Below the pieces are notes generated by a model. The model was not told where the DNA came from, searched no databases, and saw only the letters and a program-made list of their open reading frames with translations. Shown piece by piece: positions 33,027-45,390 of a stretch of DNA of 64,000 nt. The stretch's first letter is position 1. The number at the start of each line of letters is the position of its first letter. Position numbers and translations under genes: made by a program. The DNA comes from Hoplostethus atlanticus. Taxonomy: Eukaryota; Chordata; Actinopteri; Trachichthyiformes; Trachichthyidae. Location: NCBI GenBank assembly GCA_034670405.1, contig JAXDDX010000052.1:1674001-1738000 (forward strand), read 5' to 3'.

Positions 33027-35345
33027 TTATTATACAGGCAACTTTATTCAGCCTTAATGCCCTGCAGGAGAGTGGGAACAATGAGGTGGTGTTCATGCAG
33101 TTGGATCTGGGGAGTCTGAAGTCGGTTCGCTGCTTTGCTGAAACCTTCCTCAAGACTGAACCCAGACTGGACCTGCTCATCAACAACGCAGGTGAGGATG
33201 CTGAAACAGAATGTATACATATATGTATATAAAGTAAACAGGAAATAACATTAACAGTGAAATCCTGGAACAGACCTTTTCCCCCCTTACGAAAAGAAAT
33301 GTCAAATGCAACATCTCACAAATGCTTTGCAACTTTTTTGGAAATTTTAACTTCAATTTCAATGTCTTTCATTCATATTTATTAAGTGCTAAAATTGGAT
33401 AGCAAATATGATTGTTTTACCAAATATACGAAAAAGCAAATTTAGTGCCAAAAATGCATGTTTTCCCGCTGTATTGAACACATTGGAGACCATGACCCCA
33501 AAACTGGGGTACCTACTGAACTGAATTTGCTAGGGTCTCACTAGGTGGTTCCTAAGTGATTACTATTGGTTGGTAGGATCCTATTAGGTGGTTACTAGGT
33601 GATTGCAGGTGGTTGGCAGGGTCTTATTATGTGGTTACTATGTGATTGCAGGTGGTTGCTAGGTTCTCACTTGGTGGTTGCTAGGGTCTCACTAGGTGGT
33701 TGCTAGCTCATTAATAGTAGTTGCTAGAGTCTCAAGAGGTAGTTGCTAAGTCATCGATAATGGTTGCCAGGGTCTCATTAGGTGGTTGCTAGGTGAATCC
33801 TAGTGGTTGAACCACCACAAATTAGAATGTCATGATTGCGGCTGACCACTGATAAGATGCTACTTTGAATTTCGACTAGAAGCATGGTACAAAGAATTTT
33901 AAGATGCTTTTTGGTAAATTAAGCCAAGATCACCAAGTACACAACACAAAGACATATTCGAACAATGCTGCATTCATGTCCTATGGGAAAGCCGGTAGAG
34001 ACAGATGGTAGCTTCCTACTTGAAATCCTGTTCACCTCAAAAGGCATTTTGTGGTCCCAACTCTTAAAATGCTATGACAGGACACTACTTGGATGGATTT
34101 TTGGTTTGTGGCTAAGTACGAAAAGGCTATGAACAATGAACATGAGCAACCAACGTCGAGAGAAAATCTCTATTATGGCGTTTCGACGGCTTCAAATGCA
34201 CAAACGCTTCCAAATCGTTGCATTTAAACCGTCAAATGGATATTCCCATACGACGTGAATCCAGCTACGCATTCAAGTAACTGATCCAAGCACCCAATGA
34301 AACTGGCTATTCAGGTCTGATGGGTCCCTGGGTGCACCGAGGACGGTTTTGGCATGGCTTTCGGGGTCAACCACTTGGGTCACTTTCTACTGACCAACCT
34401 TCTGCTGGACCGGCTGCAGCAATGCGGCCCCAGTCGCGTGATCAACGTGGCTGCGCTTCTGCACCGCTTCGGCACCATTGACTTTGCTCTCCTGGCCTCC
34501 CAAAAGGACTTGGTGTCAGGCCAGTCTACCTGGCACAAGTTGAAGGCCTACTGCAACAGCAAGCTATGTAACGTGCTCTTCACCCGGGAGCTGGCCAACC
34601 GGCTGGAGGGCACTAGCGTCACCTGCTTCAGCCTCCACCCAGGTCGGTATCATCAGATTATTTTTGTTCAGGGATTTCAGGTAATGTAATGCGCCCTCCA
34701 GTGGCCAAGTTGCAATAGACATGGTTAATTTCTAAGTGTTTTGAAGTAGAGACTAGGGCTAAAGACAAGACAGTTTGCTGTCACAGTAACCTCCATTTGC
34801 ACTGTTAAATAAAACCGATGAACGATGTGATGATTATATTATTATTTCAGAAGATATTGTAAATTACTTGCATAAAATGGAAGGGTGGGAATAATCTTTG
34901 CCAGAACTGTATGTGCCAATGTTACTTGATTCTTTTTTCCAGAAGTGACTGACAAATGTTATGCTTTTATTTTGAAGGCAGAATCGCCTCACTTCTGGTA
35001 TTATTCTAACTGCTGCTTCGCCTCTCCTCCACTCTAAGCACTGCCAGTAAAGTTAATTTATGTTCTTCCACAGGAGTCATCTATACAGAGCTGTGTCGCA
35101 ACATGAGCCCGTGGCAGCAGCTCCTCATGATTCCCGTGGCCAAGCTCTTCTTCCTGGACCCCGAGGCGGGCTCCCAGACCACCCTGCACTGTGCCCTCCA
35201 GGAGGGCATTGAGCCCTTCAGTGGACGCTACTTCTCTTCTTGTGCACTGCAAGAAGTGGGCGCTAAGGGCCGCGATGATGCCTTGGCCAGGAAGCTGTGG
35301 GAAGTGAGTGAGAGGTTTACCGGCTTAACTTCTTCTAGATCCTAA
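30537..35345 (+). CDS. dhrs13: dhrs13-like SDR, copy 3 (five exons; probably inactive)
   Basis: Exons are 30537-30663, 31206-31324, 33068-33191, 34315-34642 and 35074-35345 (TAA). ATG 30537 starts the hydrophobic anchor ([19 protein letters not shown]) and gives the same 127-nt exon 1 as copy 2. The cofactor loop [17 protein letters not shown] (Tyr, Lys) and [11 protein letters not shown] are present. Two oddities are seen. Exon 4, from its only good acceptor (TATTCAG, 34314), is 328 nt instead of 327 and is one base out of frame before [13 protein letters not shown] (around 34330-34335). The catalytic serine position reads NVAALLH where copies 1 and 2 have NVSS/NVAS. No in-phase alternative acceptor exists, because a TGA at 34318-34320 blocks upstream choices. 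Exon 5 has four extra C-terminal codons. A poly(A) signal AATAAA is at 35975-35980. It is either a recent pseudogene, a non-catalytic relative, or partly an assembly error. Confidence 0.8.
31430..32419. mobile_element. DNA transposon remnant (PIF/Harbinger-like) in intron 2 of copy 3
   Basis: The ends GGTGGCTTTCACAC (31430) and GTGTGAAAGCGCCC (ending 32419) are inverted matches with two mismatches, and both continue into TTGGTCCG/GGACCAAA. A 69-residue Arg-rich frame (from ATG 31622, [25 protein letters not shown]) resembles the N-terminus of Harbinger transposases, but weakly. No clean 3-bp target duplication is visible. A fragment with a hAT-type CAGTGTTTCCCC end lies at about 31912. Confidence 0.5.
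32450..32600. repeat. Foldback-like repeat in intron 2 of copy 3
   Basis: CTGCTGGTTTTCAATTCTGCC near 32490 is followed about 60 bp later by the imperfect inverted AGGATAGAAAACCAGCAG, a compact hairpin-forming repeat like degenerate fish MITEs. Family not known. Confidence 0.4.
32994..33022. repeat. (AT)n microsatellite
   Basis: A run of about 14 AT units lies about 45 bp upstream of exon 3 of copy 3. Confidence 0.95.
33525..33815. repeat. GGTTGCTAGG-type minisatellite in intron 3 of copy 3
   Basis: Degenerate units of about 20-50 bp built on GGTGGTTGCTAGGGTCTCACTA and GTGATTACTATTGGTTG repeat through the segment. The same satellite reappears at 36105-36275, downstream of the gene. Confidence 0.8.
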
Positions 35346-36104
35346 CCCAGAAGCACCTTTATAATAATTATGAAGGGCTGTATAAAAATACCTTGTGTCT
35401 TATCATAGACCACCAAAGTCATTTGTGTAAGGAATGATTTCCTAAGCTTTAAGACAGGGTAGATGGTCTTTTTAATTATGACAGAACATATAAACATACC
35501 ATACTTTGTCTGTTTTTATTATGTTTACATGCTTCATGTCTCTGTCTCAAATGTTTGTCAGTTTTCCGTAAAGGGATATCATGAGTGGTGATGTGGGGAC
35601 TCAATGCAGAACATCTTGGAATGCTCTTCCTCCCTAATTCCTATCCGTTATCTGATTGTATTCATTCAGGACAATAATTAACTCGGTTGCCTACTCAGTC
35701 TGCAGAAAGCAGAGAATTATTTATATGTAGCACTTGTTACACTATCATATGTGTTTTACCATTATTGTTTATACCAGTGCTTTTTAATATATGTCACACT
35801 TTTCATTAATAGCAGATTAATCGATTCATAGTGCTACAAGAAAAATACATTGACAATTAAATGCATTTTCTGAAGTAAATGTCTGTGCTTGCTTCAGTTT
35901 GAAAAGGTAAAGTTTAATTTATTTGAAAGTATCATTTTAAAAAGTATTTTAAATTGTTTTTCAGTTTGAAGTGAAATAAACGCAATGGGCAAACAATTAA
36001 ACAATTCTGAAGTCTCTATGTTCAACAGTTGAAAGTTGATCCTGAGTAGAATGTTCTCTGTGTAGAAAGAAGTCTTATAAAAATGATTTAAATTACAAAT
36101 ATGT
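35346..36104 (+). other. 3' UTR and flank of copy 3
   Basis: AT-rich non-coding sequence with an AATAAA signal at 35975-35980. No other feature recognised. Confidence 0.5.
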
Positions 36105-36275
36105 TGCTAGGGTGTTACTAAGTGGTCGCTAGGTGATTACTAATGGTTGCTAGGGTCTTATGAGGTGGTTGCCAGGTGATCAATTCTAGTTGCTAGAGTC
36201 TTACTAGGTGGTTGCTAGGTGATTACTATTGGTTGGTAGGGTCTTATTAGGTAGTTACTAGGTGAAAGGTCTCGC
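36105..36275. repeat. GGTTGCTAGG-type minisatellite, second tract
   Basis: Same unit type as the tract in intron 3 of copy 3 (GTGGTTGCTAGGTGATTACT). Confidence 0.75.
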
Positions 36276-36629
36276 TAGGTGAAAAAATTCAAAAGTTCAA
36301 ACATTTGCACTAAAAATGGCCACCTTCCAATATAAAGTGGCATTTAAACAGTGTTTGTTATATTTAACTCAACATTATATCATACAAAGCCTGCTAATCA
36401 CTACATGATGTAATTTTCATCAAAATCTGAAAACTTTTCTAAGACACGTTTCTTTGGCAGAGACTGCAATTTGAACCATTTCTGTAGAGTCACCCATATA
36501 TAGTAATGGAAGACTGTTTGTAATTTATTTGAAATCACAGGAACTGGGATGAACTTAAGTAACATGTATTCCACACTGTACTGCAGCATTTTGTAGAAAA
36601 TACTGTACACCCTAAATTCCCATTAAGAT

Positions 36630-36845
36630 CAAGTCTAGTTTATTTCTATAGCCCTTTATCACAAACAAGACTCAAAGGACTTTACAGGCCTAACTAGGAC
36701 AAACAGCACACACTCAACACTGACCACACGCCAGCAGACTCGCACTGCTATTCACACACACACTCAGACAAACAGGGAGACAATCAATGGCACTCATGTG
36801 GTCGGGTGTCAAGAGGTCGCCCTAGACTGGTATCCATCGGCTAAT
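36630..36845 (+). repeat. Interspersed fish repeat with TTTATTTCTATAGCCCTTTATCAC
   Basis: The order TCTAGTTTATTTCTATAGCC, CTCAAAGGACTTTACAGGCC and the following ACACACTCAACACTGACC region is that of an abundant teleost repeat often seen near LINE 3' ends. Family assignment is uncertain. Confidence 0.5.
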
Positions 36846-38949
36846 ATGTATATGTAATGAGTATATATGAGTCATATGACATTTTTAAACTAAGGTAGGT
36901 CATGTGATTGCGAGAATAGGTAGGGTTTGTGGCTTCCTAGCAAGAAAGGTACAATTTGAGCAATGTTGGAAAGAATGTGTTGAAAATATCTTACTGATGA
37001 AAAATTAATCCTATACGTTTTTCAACTCAGTACAGAGGGTGAATACTTTAGCAAACTTGATTTTTCTGTTAATTCTATACTTTAACATAACTTTATTGAA
37101 TGCACACTCCACTTTGATACAAACAAGCACTCTGCATGGATTTGAGACCAAATAAATGTGGTCTGAACAAATTTTATAGCACAAGAAAATGTGCCAAAAG
37201 TCAACGTGGGATGAATACTTTTTATATCTGCTGTAGGTTTCATCATGCAGTTTAATTGACACGCAAACGGTCAGTCAACCTGGACCGAGGTGACATCCGG
37301 TATCTGCATGATTCTGTGTAGACTCCATATGATTGAATTGATATGTCTTAATTTCAACAGACGTATACCTGAAGTAGTTACTGCAACAGACCTATACGTG
37401 GCAGCCTACACAGGCCTTCATCATGTTGGTTTGTGCTTGCGCACTTCTATATATATATATGCAGGCACATATGTTGTATGTGGCAATGACATCATGAACT
37501 GTTTATATTATTTGCAATCACATAAATTATTCTTAAGCAGTAATTGAAAAAAATAAATAGTAGCAGTAAAGTTGTCTTCACAAAGTTGTTTAACCTCTCA
37601 GGCCATTTATGCTAAGGATGCAAGGAAGAGGAGAGAAATGGTGATAATTATGAGTACAATGAGTATGAGTAGGGCGGTGATTGGGATGCATATAGAAAAA
37701 CATCCGTTACAGAAATTCTGTTCATGTATAATGCTAGACATACGAGAGATTGTGAAATCGATGTGTGGGAAAAAAAAGCCATTCACAATTTCAATTAAAA
37801 GGTGGGTAAACTAAGATCCCCATTTGGAAAACAACCACCAATATAAACAAAACTCTATTATATATTCAGAAAGGCATTATTTTATGCATTATCCTCATAT
37901 CTCACATCAATTTGGTACAACTTACTATGATGTACACTATGTATTTAGGTCACGACAATTCATGCCAGCCTAAAAAAGGTGGTAAACTCTATTTTGCAAT
38001 TAAAAGGGTAAACTGAGTTTAGGTGGGTTTATCCTCCACTACATCCCCAATCCAGCTGTCAGTCCTCTTTGAAGCCACTATCATATCGTCTGCCACCACA
38101 GGGGGGCAGTAGCGCAGCACAGCTCCGGCAGCAGAAACCGCTGCATCTCTCAATGCTGTTCCTTCCTGGTGTTGCTTGGAGCAAGGTTGTTGAGGACCTT
38201 AACCTGGCAGACCTATGGATTCTGTTCATTATGAGCACTGATTATTAACACGGGTAGGCATGAAAGCCGGGTCAGTTGTGTGTGTTAAGAGAGGTGCTCT
38301 TGTAATTACTCAGTAGGACGTTCTTTGGTGCAGGCTTCTCCTTTAACCTCGGTGGCGGTGGGGAGGGCTGCACTTCCACGATCGATTCCTATCTCCTTCT
38401 GCCTTCAACTATCCCTATGTGTCCTCTTTCTTCAAGCCTCTCCCTCTCTGTTGCATGCACAAGAGAGGAGTGCTAAACTTGAATCCTCCTTGAGCAGCAG
38501 CACCGATGGCAACCTCTTCTGTCCTAAGTAATAGCTATGCACTGCGGCTCATGTTTTCGAAGTACTGTCCCAGCATGCATTGGATGGCAGGAAGTTCAAC
38601 GTCAACCCGAAACTAAATTTTCACTATATGATATCATGGCATGGTAAAAACTGACATTAAAACAGCTCTGGAGACAGTTTTGAACTGATATCAAAGATAT
38701 TTCGGTCCTGATCTTGCAAAACTTGGCGGCACCCTGCACGTTGCCATCTGTCAAGCGCTTGCTGGGCATGGACGGCTATGGACATCATCATCTATTCAGT
38801 GTCTGAATGTTGGCCAGGGTACCTCGGTCCAAGTGCAAGATTCCACTTCCACGCTTTTGTCAGATGTCAAAGTGCATCTCTACGTATCCCCTTGAAGAGC
38901 TGCACCCTTTTGTTACAATTCAATAGCGTAGTCTAGCCTTCACATTAAA
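36846..38949. other. Intergenic, old repeats, no gene recognised
   Basis: The stretch about 36990-37240, with GGGTGAATACTTTAGCA and AAAAGTCAACGTGGGATGAA, reads like a decayed Tc1/mariner-type relic. The rest has short open frames without recognisable products. Confidence 0.4.
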
Positions 38950-39200
38950 GCTGCACTAGGCAACTTCATGCTCGGCGGCGCCAAACTGTAGCGAGAGGTA
39001 ACTGTTTTGATAACTGTTTGTGCGTCAATACTTGGAAAATCCTGTAAGGGGACGTCAGTGAACTGCACACAGCACGTTCATGTTTACCAGCCCGGCCATC
39101 TGCGACACTTTAGACCAAAGGGATGAGAGAGGCTGAGGATGAGAGAATCCAACTTTTCCTGGAGACACTTTGGATTTCACTATTACGTTTCAATTCGTCA
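38950..39200 (+). repeat. Interspersed repeat family, copy a
   Basis: Starts TTAAAGCTGCACTAGGCAAC and contains GTCAGTGAACTGCACACAGC. A diverged inverted copy is at about 50440-50690. Only one end is clear. The TTAA-AGCTGC start could be a TTAA-flanked MITE end. Confidence 0.55.
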
Positions 39201-39974
39201 CTTCCTGTCGGTAGAGAAAGGTCCATACCCTACACCAGAATTTGGGCAAATGGGGTGCATCTATGGCTTCCCCATAGAAAAGGCAGGGGCTAAGACTTCA
39301 TTCCGTGGAGGAGCCTTCGCCAAAACGGCACTACCGTTGCGAGCCAAAGGTCTCCGACTGTCCTAACTCAGGAGTCTGTACTTAACCCTCCTAGATCTAT
39401 AGTCCAACGACGTTCTGTCACTCCAGCTCCACTCTCTGGTTTGAGCAGTGGGACATTGATGACTTTGTGCGTTGTGTTTGCTTTGGGCAGACTCCAAAGT
39501 ACCGCAGTACTTAGTGACTGGATTAGTGCATCAATTAGGCAGCTATCGGATGCATAGAGCGATGCCGATTGATTTAGATGCTGTTGAAACCTGAGCGCAG
39601 TGTTGTTTGTATGGGGACAATATCAACACATTAGGTTGGAATCAAAAGTGACATAGTGTGCGAAACGGACATGACATTTTTGCCGCTTTTGCGCTGATGC
39701 CGGCATTGAAAAAAGCCTTTTAGTGTGGTGTTCTGAGATGTATTTTACCCACCTTTTTAATTGCAGAATAGAGTTTACCATCATACATCATAGTAAGTAG
39801 CATCAAACTGATGTAAGTTATATGAAGAAAGGTCTTTTGAAGGGGAAAAAAAAACAAATTAATGCTTTTCTGAAAATGTAATTGTTCATATTGGTGGTTG
39901 TTTGCCTTGATGTTGTCATATTTTTACCGCCTTTATTTTTAGAACTACATTACTGGTTGTATTGTAAGTATCTA

Positions 39975-40390
39975 GGTTTTGTGGCCTGGGGTCCTCTGCA
40001 TCACATCTGAGGAAAGCACAGTGATGCGCCTCTCTATCACTGATTGCTATACCACAATAGTGCTCCAACCTCTAGCCAGTTCATGAAAACTTTTATATTT
40101 GCTGTTCTAAACACCCGGTGTCAGGTAGGTCTTTCCTGGGAAAAAAAACGTCTGGCAGACAGGAAGTGATATGTTTTATGTTTCCGGTTTGTTTGGAATA
40201 AACAGAACAAGAACAGGGTAGCATGAGCAGCGATAGCCACCACGGCTGAACAGACAAAGAAAAGAGCGCCACCTACAGAAACTCAAACTTCAACAGAAAA
40301 AGGAGAAAGACGTCACAGTACTGGACACACTGTTTGATTGACAGGTGATCTCTGGGAAGAGCAGTGCAGAAACACCACAACCTCAAACCT
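39975..40390 (-). repeat. Unclassified interspersed repeat, copy b
   Basis: Reverse-complement relative of the repeats at 17432-17695 and 55705-55990, and the longest of the three. It includes the motifs GTGGCTATCGCTGCTCATGC and CCTACCTGACACCGGGTG (read on the minus strand). Confidence 0.7.
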
Positions 40391-40827
40391 ACATTGGTGC
40401 AGCTTACCTTATTCTGTGCTAGAGAGGGTTGAATGAGCATGTAAAGTTTAGAGGAAGAGGACAACAAGCCCCCCACACACACACAATGGCAGCTCAGAGC
40501 ATCTTTTCCCTCAAAACACACAGGGATGACATCCAAGTGAAGGGAAGAGAGAGAGACTCCTCCACTGCTCTGGAAGAATGACCATAACTACTCCGACTGT
40601 TGTTACGCAGCATATGCTCTATATTAAACACACCAGTAGCCCCTGTACAAGTTATTTATGGCGTTTGTGTAAGCATCATTCATTATTATCACGTCAAAGG
40701 GCTGGCTGGCTTCTCATCTTGTTGTAGCCAAGTGTGAAGAGAGATAGGTGAGGATCTGTGATAGATATTTGGCAAGATGTGCACTGTTTCAGCACATTTT
40801 GTGGTTCTGCTTCCCTGGAACTCTTTG

Positions 40828-40866
<39 letters not shown>

Positions 40867-41292
40867 GCTGTCATTTAGAATGTGTAGTAACGGCGCAGGT
40901 GTATAGCCAATTTTTCCCACAGGGATCATTTGATAAGTTTCATCTCTTAGAATGAGAAACCACTAAAAGGTGTCGGCGAGGAAGTAAACACGGAGGGGTT
41001 GCTGCTTGCAAAGTGTGTGTGTGTGTGTGTGTCTTTGTGATATGTGTGTTTACTGTCTTGTGGGTTGTGCCGCCGTAATAGCATCCCCTGAAACATAATT
41101 GCTTGATTATTTCATTTTCTGATCATCCAGACCTCATAAGGAAACGCGTGAGGGTTTTACAAGTATAACAATAAGTGTGTGTGTGAGAGAGAGATGCTGG
41201 TTGAAGACGAAAAAAAAGTGTTGGTAAGCTCATATTCAACTTAAATCCCTCCCTTTCACCCTTTTCCTCCAGATACTCCTCACTCTTCAGTG

Positions 41293-41331
<39 letters not shown>

Positions 41332-41760
41332 CCACCCGTCCAGCCCCTTATCAGTAACAGTGGGAGTGTCGATAAATAGAAGCATCCTCTGGGTCTTGTT
41401 ATGTCCTCCGCTGCAATTAACGTCCCCATCTGCTAACCTGTGATTAACGGTGTTTACCGATACACTGCGCCGTGTTAGACTGCTCGAGTCGCAGCTCCCA
41501 CCTTCCTCGCCTCTTTGCAGCCCCGCCCACACACAGCCCAGACTGTCAACATTGAAAATAGCGAAAGAGCTCTTCGGGGAATCCCTATTTGTTTTGACAC
41601 CAGTGGTGGAAAGTTGTTTGGTTAATGTTGAAAATAAAGTTAGACCGATATATATTTTTTTGCAGATATATCAGGCTCATATTGACTCTTTATTAAAGGT
41701 GCTGTGTGCATCATTTTTACCCATCCATATATCATTGTCAAATTAATTGTGATACCTTGG
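40391..41760. other. Intergenic with two long (CA/TG)n tracts
   Basis: (TG)17 lies at 40831-40864 and (AC)16 at 41298-41329, with a shorter TG run at about 41014-41032. The apparent frames rich in VCVCVC or THTHTH here are translations of these tracts. Around 41640-41700 there is a piece of the GACCGATATAT-type repeat. Confidence 0.7.
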
Positions 41761-41799
41761 AATAATCACCCAAAACATTTTTTATGCCTAAATATGACA

Positions 41800-43330
41800 G
41801 GATTTTAATTTTTGCCTACTTTAATATTCATGTCTGCTGCCCCTCCCATCCTCTAGCTAGCGAATTCTCCAATCTTGTCAAGTCTTTTAACCTTCAATCT
41901 GTAAATTAACTCACATCAAAGGTCATACTCTTGATCTTCTGGCATCTGGTCTAGCCCTCTTTAACTTTGCAACAAAAGATGTCTGTGTGTCTGATCATGA
42001 GGCTATTGATTTTGCACTGCCTCTCCCCACTCCTAAACCCAATGCACCTGTTTGCTTCTGCATCCTTAACCCCCCGACGGCCAGTAAATTCTCTGAATAT
42101 TTTAGCTCGGTGCCCATCACCGATTTTATTGAAGCCTCTGTATCTCGTTTAAATATAGAAGAGCTAATCTCTCTTTTTCAATAGCACTCGTTTAACCATT
42201 TTAGACCCTGTTGCTCCTGTTAAAGGTACAACTTTCACCCTCTCCCTAGCTAAATGGTAGTACTAGAGCCGTAAGGAAAGCGAAAATGCGAAAATTCTAA
42301 AAGACCTTTTCATCAAATACCAGCATGCGGTTAAGGATGAAAACGCAAAATATTTCTCTGATATCATTGCCAAACACAGCCATAACTCCCAAGTCCTCTT
42401 CAATGCTAAAAAAAATAATAATAAGCAATCAACACACCCCATAGCTCCAGCCTTGAGTCCTCCCAAGAAACAAATCGATAAGGTCAATGATTTAAGGTCA
42501 TTTTACCTCAATGCAACTCTAAACAACTTTAATCCTATTAGTCTACCTGTCCTTGAGAAAAAAATCTCTGCCATAAAGCCTTCCAACTGTCCCCTCAAAA
42601 TGATCCCTTTTAAACTACTCAGAGAGGTTTTAATACAGTTGACACAAGTATTTTATTCATCATCAATAGTTCCTTGGCCACTGGCTCTGTTCCATCCTGT
42701 CTGAAATGTGCACTAGTCCAGCCCCTCCTTAAAAAAACCCAACTTAGACCCTACAATCCCAAACAATTTCAGACCCATTTAAAAGTTTCCCTTTTTATCT
42801 AAAGCATTGGAGAAAGTAATGTACTCACAATTAACATAGTTTTAAACCAAAATAACATTCTTTAAATATTTCAATCTGGTTCTGAAGCACATAGTCTGCC
42901 CTTTTCGAAGGTAACAAATGATCTCTATTTAGCAGCTGATGCAGGTGACAGCTCCTTATTTATGCTTCTTGACCTCAGTGCAGCCTTTGGGTTGGCATCA
43001 CAGGCACAACTGTTTCTCCTCATATCTTTCTGATAGAACTTCCTCAGTTTCAATTGGCAACTCATCCTCCTGCTGTGGGGTTCCTCAAGGTTCCATTTTA
43101 GGACCTATCCTCTTGTCTTTATACATGCTCCCTCTTGGTCAAATTATTCAAAATTATATCTTCTATTCTATTGCTTTGCAGACGATACACAGATATACCT
43201 TGCCATAAAGCTGCAAAACCAGATCAGGTTTACCGCTCTCAGTGACAATGTCTCCAGGACATTAAATGTTGGATGGTAGAGAATTTTCTCCCGCTAAATG
43301 AGGATAAATTATTACACATTATTATTATAC
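41800..43330 (+). mobile_element. L2-type LINE relic
   Basis: In changing frames the segment reads through an endonuclease end (about 41930-42000), the linker, and reverse transcriptase motifs: PIPNNFRPI-like at about 42740-42780, [13 protein letters not shown] at about 42950, [16 protein letters not shown] with [12 protein letters not shown] at about 43020-43110, and ADDTQIYL at about 43180. Many frame changes and stops interrupt it, so it is old. Confidence 0.75.
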
Positions 43331-44939
43331 ATTATTTGATTTGCCTGCCTCTAAAGCAACTATTTATTATAACTTGGGAAATTTGGTGCCCATTGTAAAA
43401 CCAGCTTTGAGAACTCTTCGCGTGTGGGGAGAAATCACTACATGCGTGTATCTGACTGGAAGCTTTCCCATTGCGAGGACGTGTTAATAGAAGTTTTAAT
43501 TATGTGAAAAAAAATGTCCTTATTGTTCAGGTTTTAATTATCCTGCCTTTTACCCACTGTGTCTAGAGGCAACGAGAAACAGACGTGGAGCGAAAGAAAA
43601 AAACCCAAATTCATAAAAGCCTCTTAAACATACATTCAATCACACCACTTAGGTAAATGAGCCCACTCCCGTGCTTTTTTTGCAATTTGCAATAATCTAA
43701 TGAGAAAATGCTACTTGCTGAGTGGAGACTGTGAAATGCAACATACCGGGGGAGGTTGCTGCTGTAAAAGCTATAAATTAGAGAGGAACGATAGATTTTT
43801 TTTTAGGGGGCAATATGGTTACTAATTGCCAATTAGCTGCACTGAAAAATGCATTGTCTCGTTTTATTTGTGTGACATCCTGAGCCGTTGAGGCTTTTAT
43901 TTCCTAATCGTAAAAAAAAAAAAGTCAACTTCCAGAGGTGATGACGCCTTGCCTTTTGGGTCCTTTTGCTGTTCAAAATGGGGGAAAAAGATGGTAAGCT
44001 ATGTGGATTCATGGATTCAGAAGATGCCAATTATAGAATTCTGCGGGAAACACTGAATAATTGTAAATTTTTTGATATTAAATATCGGCTATTGGGAGCT
44101 TCAGCCAAAAACCCAACATCGTACAAACCCTCATTTACAGCTGCTTTTCCTCTGTCAAGGTTATTTAACTGGCTTCATATGTAAACATGGCTTTAAATTA
44201 TCATCTAAATGGGGGAAAGCAGAGAATGATCATTGCACATTATATACAATTTGAAGAACACTTAACAACTTAACAAAAACAAGTGGCTCTAATACCTTTA
44301 TCGGAACAGGATTTGTTATGCGTGTGCACGTGCTTGTGTGTGTGTGTGTGTGTGTTCCACACCAGTTATATCTGAACCATATGGGGAGGGGGGGTTGAGC
44401 TCTTGGAGGTAATGTTGACACCAACACAGCCTCCTCAAGGCTGCTGGTTTTGTGCTCTTTTCATTGAAAATTGATTGAGAAATTCCGTAGGAGCACCGCT
44501 ATTGATTAGACACTGATTGTGCGGGGAAGAAAAAGCCTTCCTAGCTGGCAGTGGCAGATCGAAGTCAGCTATCTGTGCAATTAAGACCACGCTTGTATAT
44601 ACAATACCCGGGATGAAAAGGTGCGCCGTTGATGGTGTAGGCTATTTTACTCGTAGAGTGTAGTGCAGGAATCCCGTCGCCTTTTTCGAGGCAGGGCTTG
44701 TTTACACGGTCCGCTGTCTGTTTTTCTTTCACTTATGAAATTTGAAAAGAGGTCAGCGTTAAGGATTAGACAAACCATTTACAGTGGTTGCATAGGGCAG
44801 CCTTGAACTAGCACCTACTTGCAGCTGTGGGGGGGGGTTGGATTGGTTAAGAAGAACAGTTAATCGAAATTACACGGCTAGACGAGCACGCAGCAAACAA
44901 GCACACTATCCGTGGTTCTGCTGGTGGGTACAAATCATT
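43331..44939. other. Intergenic, no gene recognised
   Basis: Contains a TG tract at about 44336-44355 and unique-looking sequence. The frame MGEKDGKLCGFMDSEDANYRIL (43978 onward) is short and has no recognisable domain. Confidence 0.4.
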
Positions 44940-45390
44940 TTTGATTGAAGCTGGTGATATCAATATCCTTAAATTTGACCATTTTCATGCTAAATAATTA
45001 CAAGTATTCAGTGTTCCCCCAGTGTTTCCCCCATTTTATTCTTGTTAGGGTGGAAAAGCCTCTGAAACAGCATTTAGAGCATCATGGGAACTAAAACTCT
45101 CCACTGAAACCCAGGCTGATGTAATAATGTAAAAAAGTTCTAATTCTAATCTCCCCCCACCACCTATTCAATGGTAGAGGGAACTCTGGGATACATTACT
45201 GCCTTTAAATGAAATCATTTAAAGAATTTATTTAATAAATTAATAGAATTAAATGAATAAATAAAAGTGCGCAAAGGACCTCCATCATATCAGAGATGGA
45301 CAGTACGACTGGACGATATCCGATGCCAATATCGGTGCCATATATCTGTCTGCCCCTAACTAGAACCAGGGGATGGACGAAAACAGACAT
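44940..45390. repeat. Interspersed repeat of the CAGTGTTTCCCC / CGATATATCGGT family
   Basis: Contains AAGTATTCAGTGTTCCCCC, AGGGTGGAAAAGCCTCTGAA and TATTCAATGGTAGAGGGAAC, shared with about 46490-46680 and about 468-650. The CAGTGTTTCCC-type end suggests hAT, not proven. Confidence 0.55.

Noticed and set aside
40800-41540. Cysteine/valine-rich and Thr/His-rich small proteins
   Set aside because: Translations of (TG)n and (CA)n tracts.
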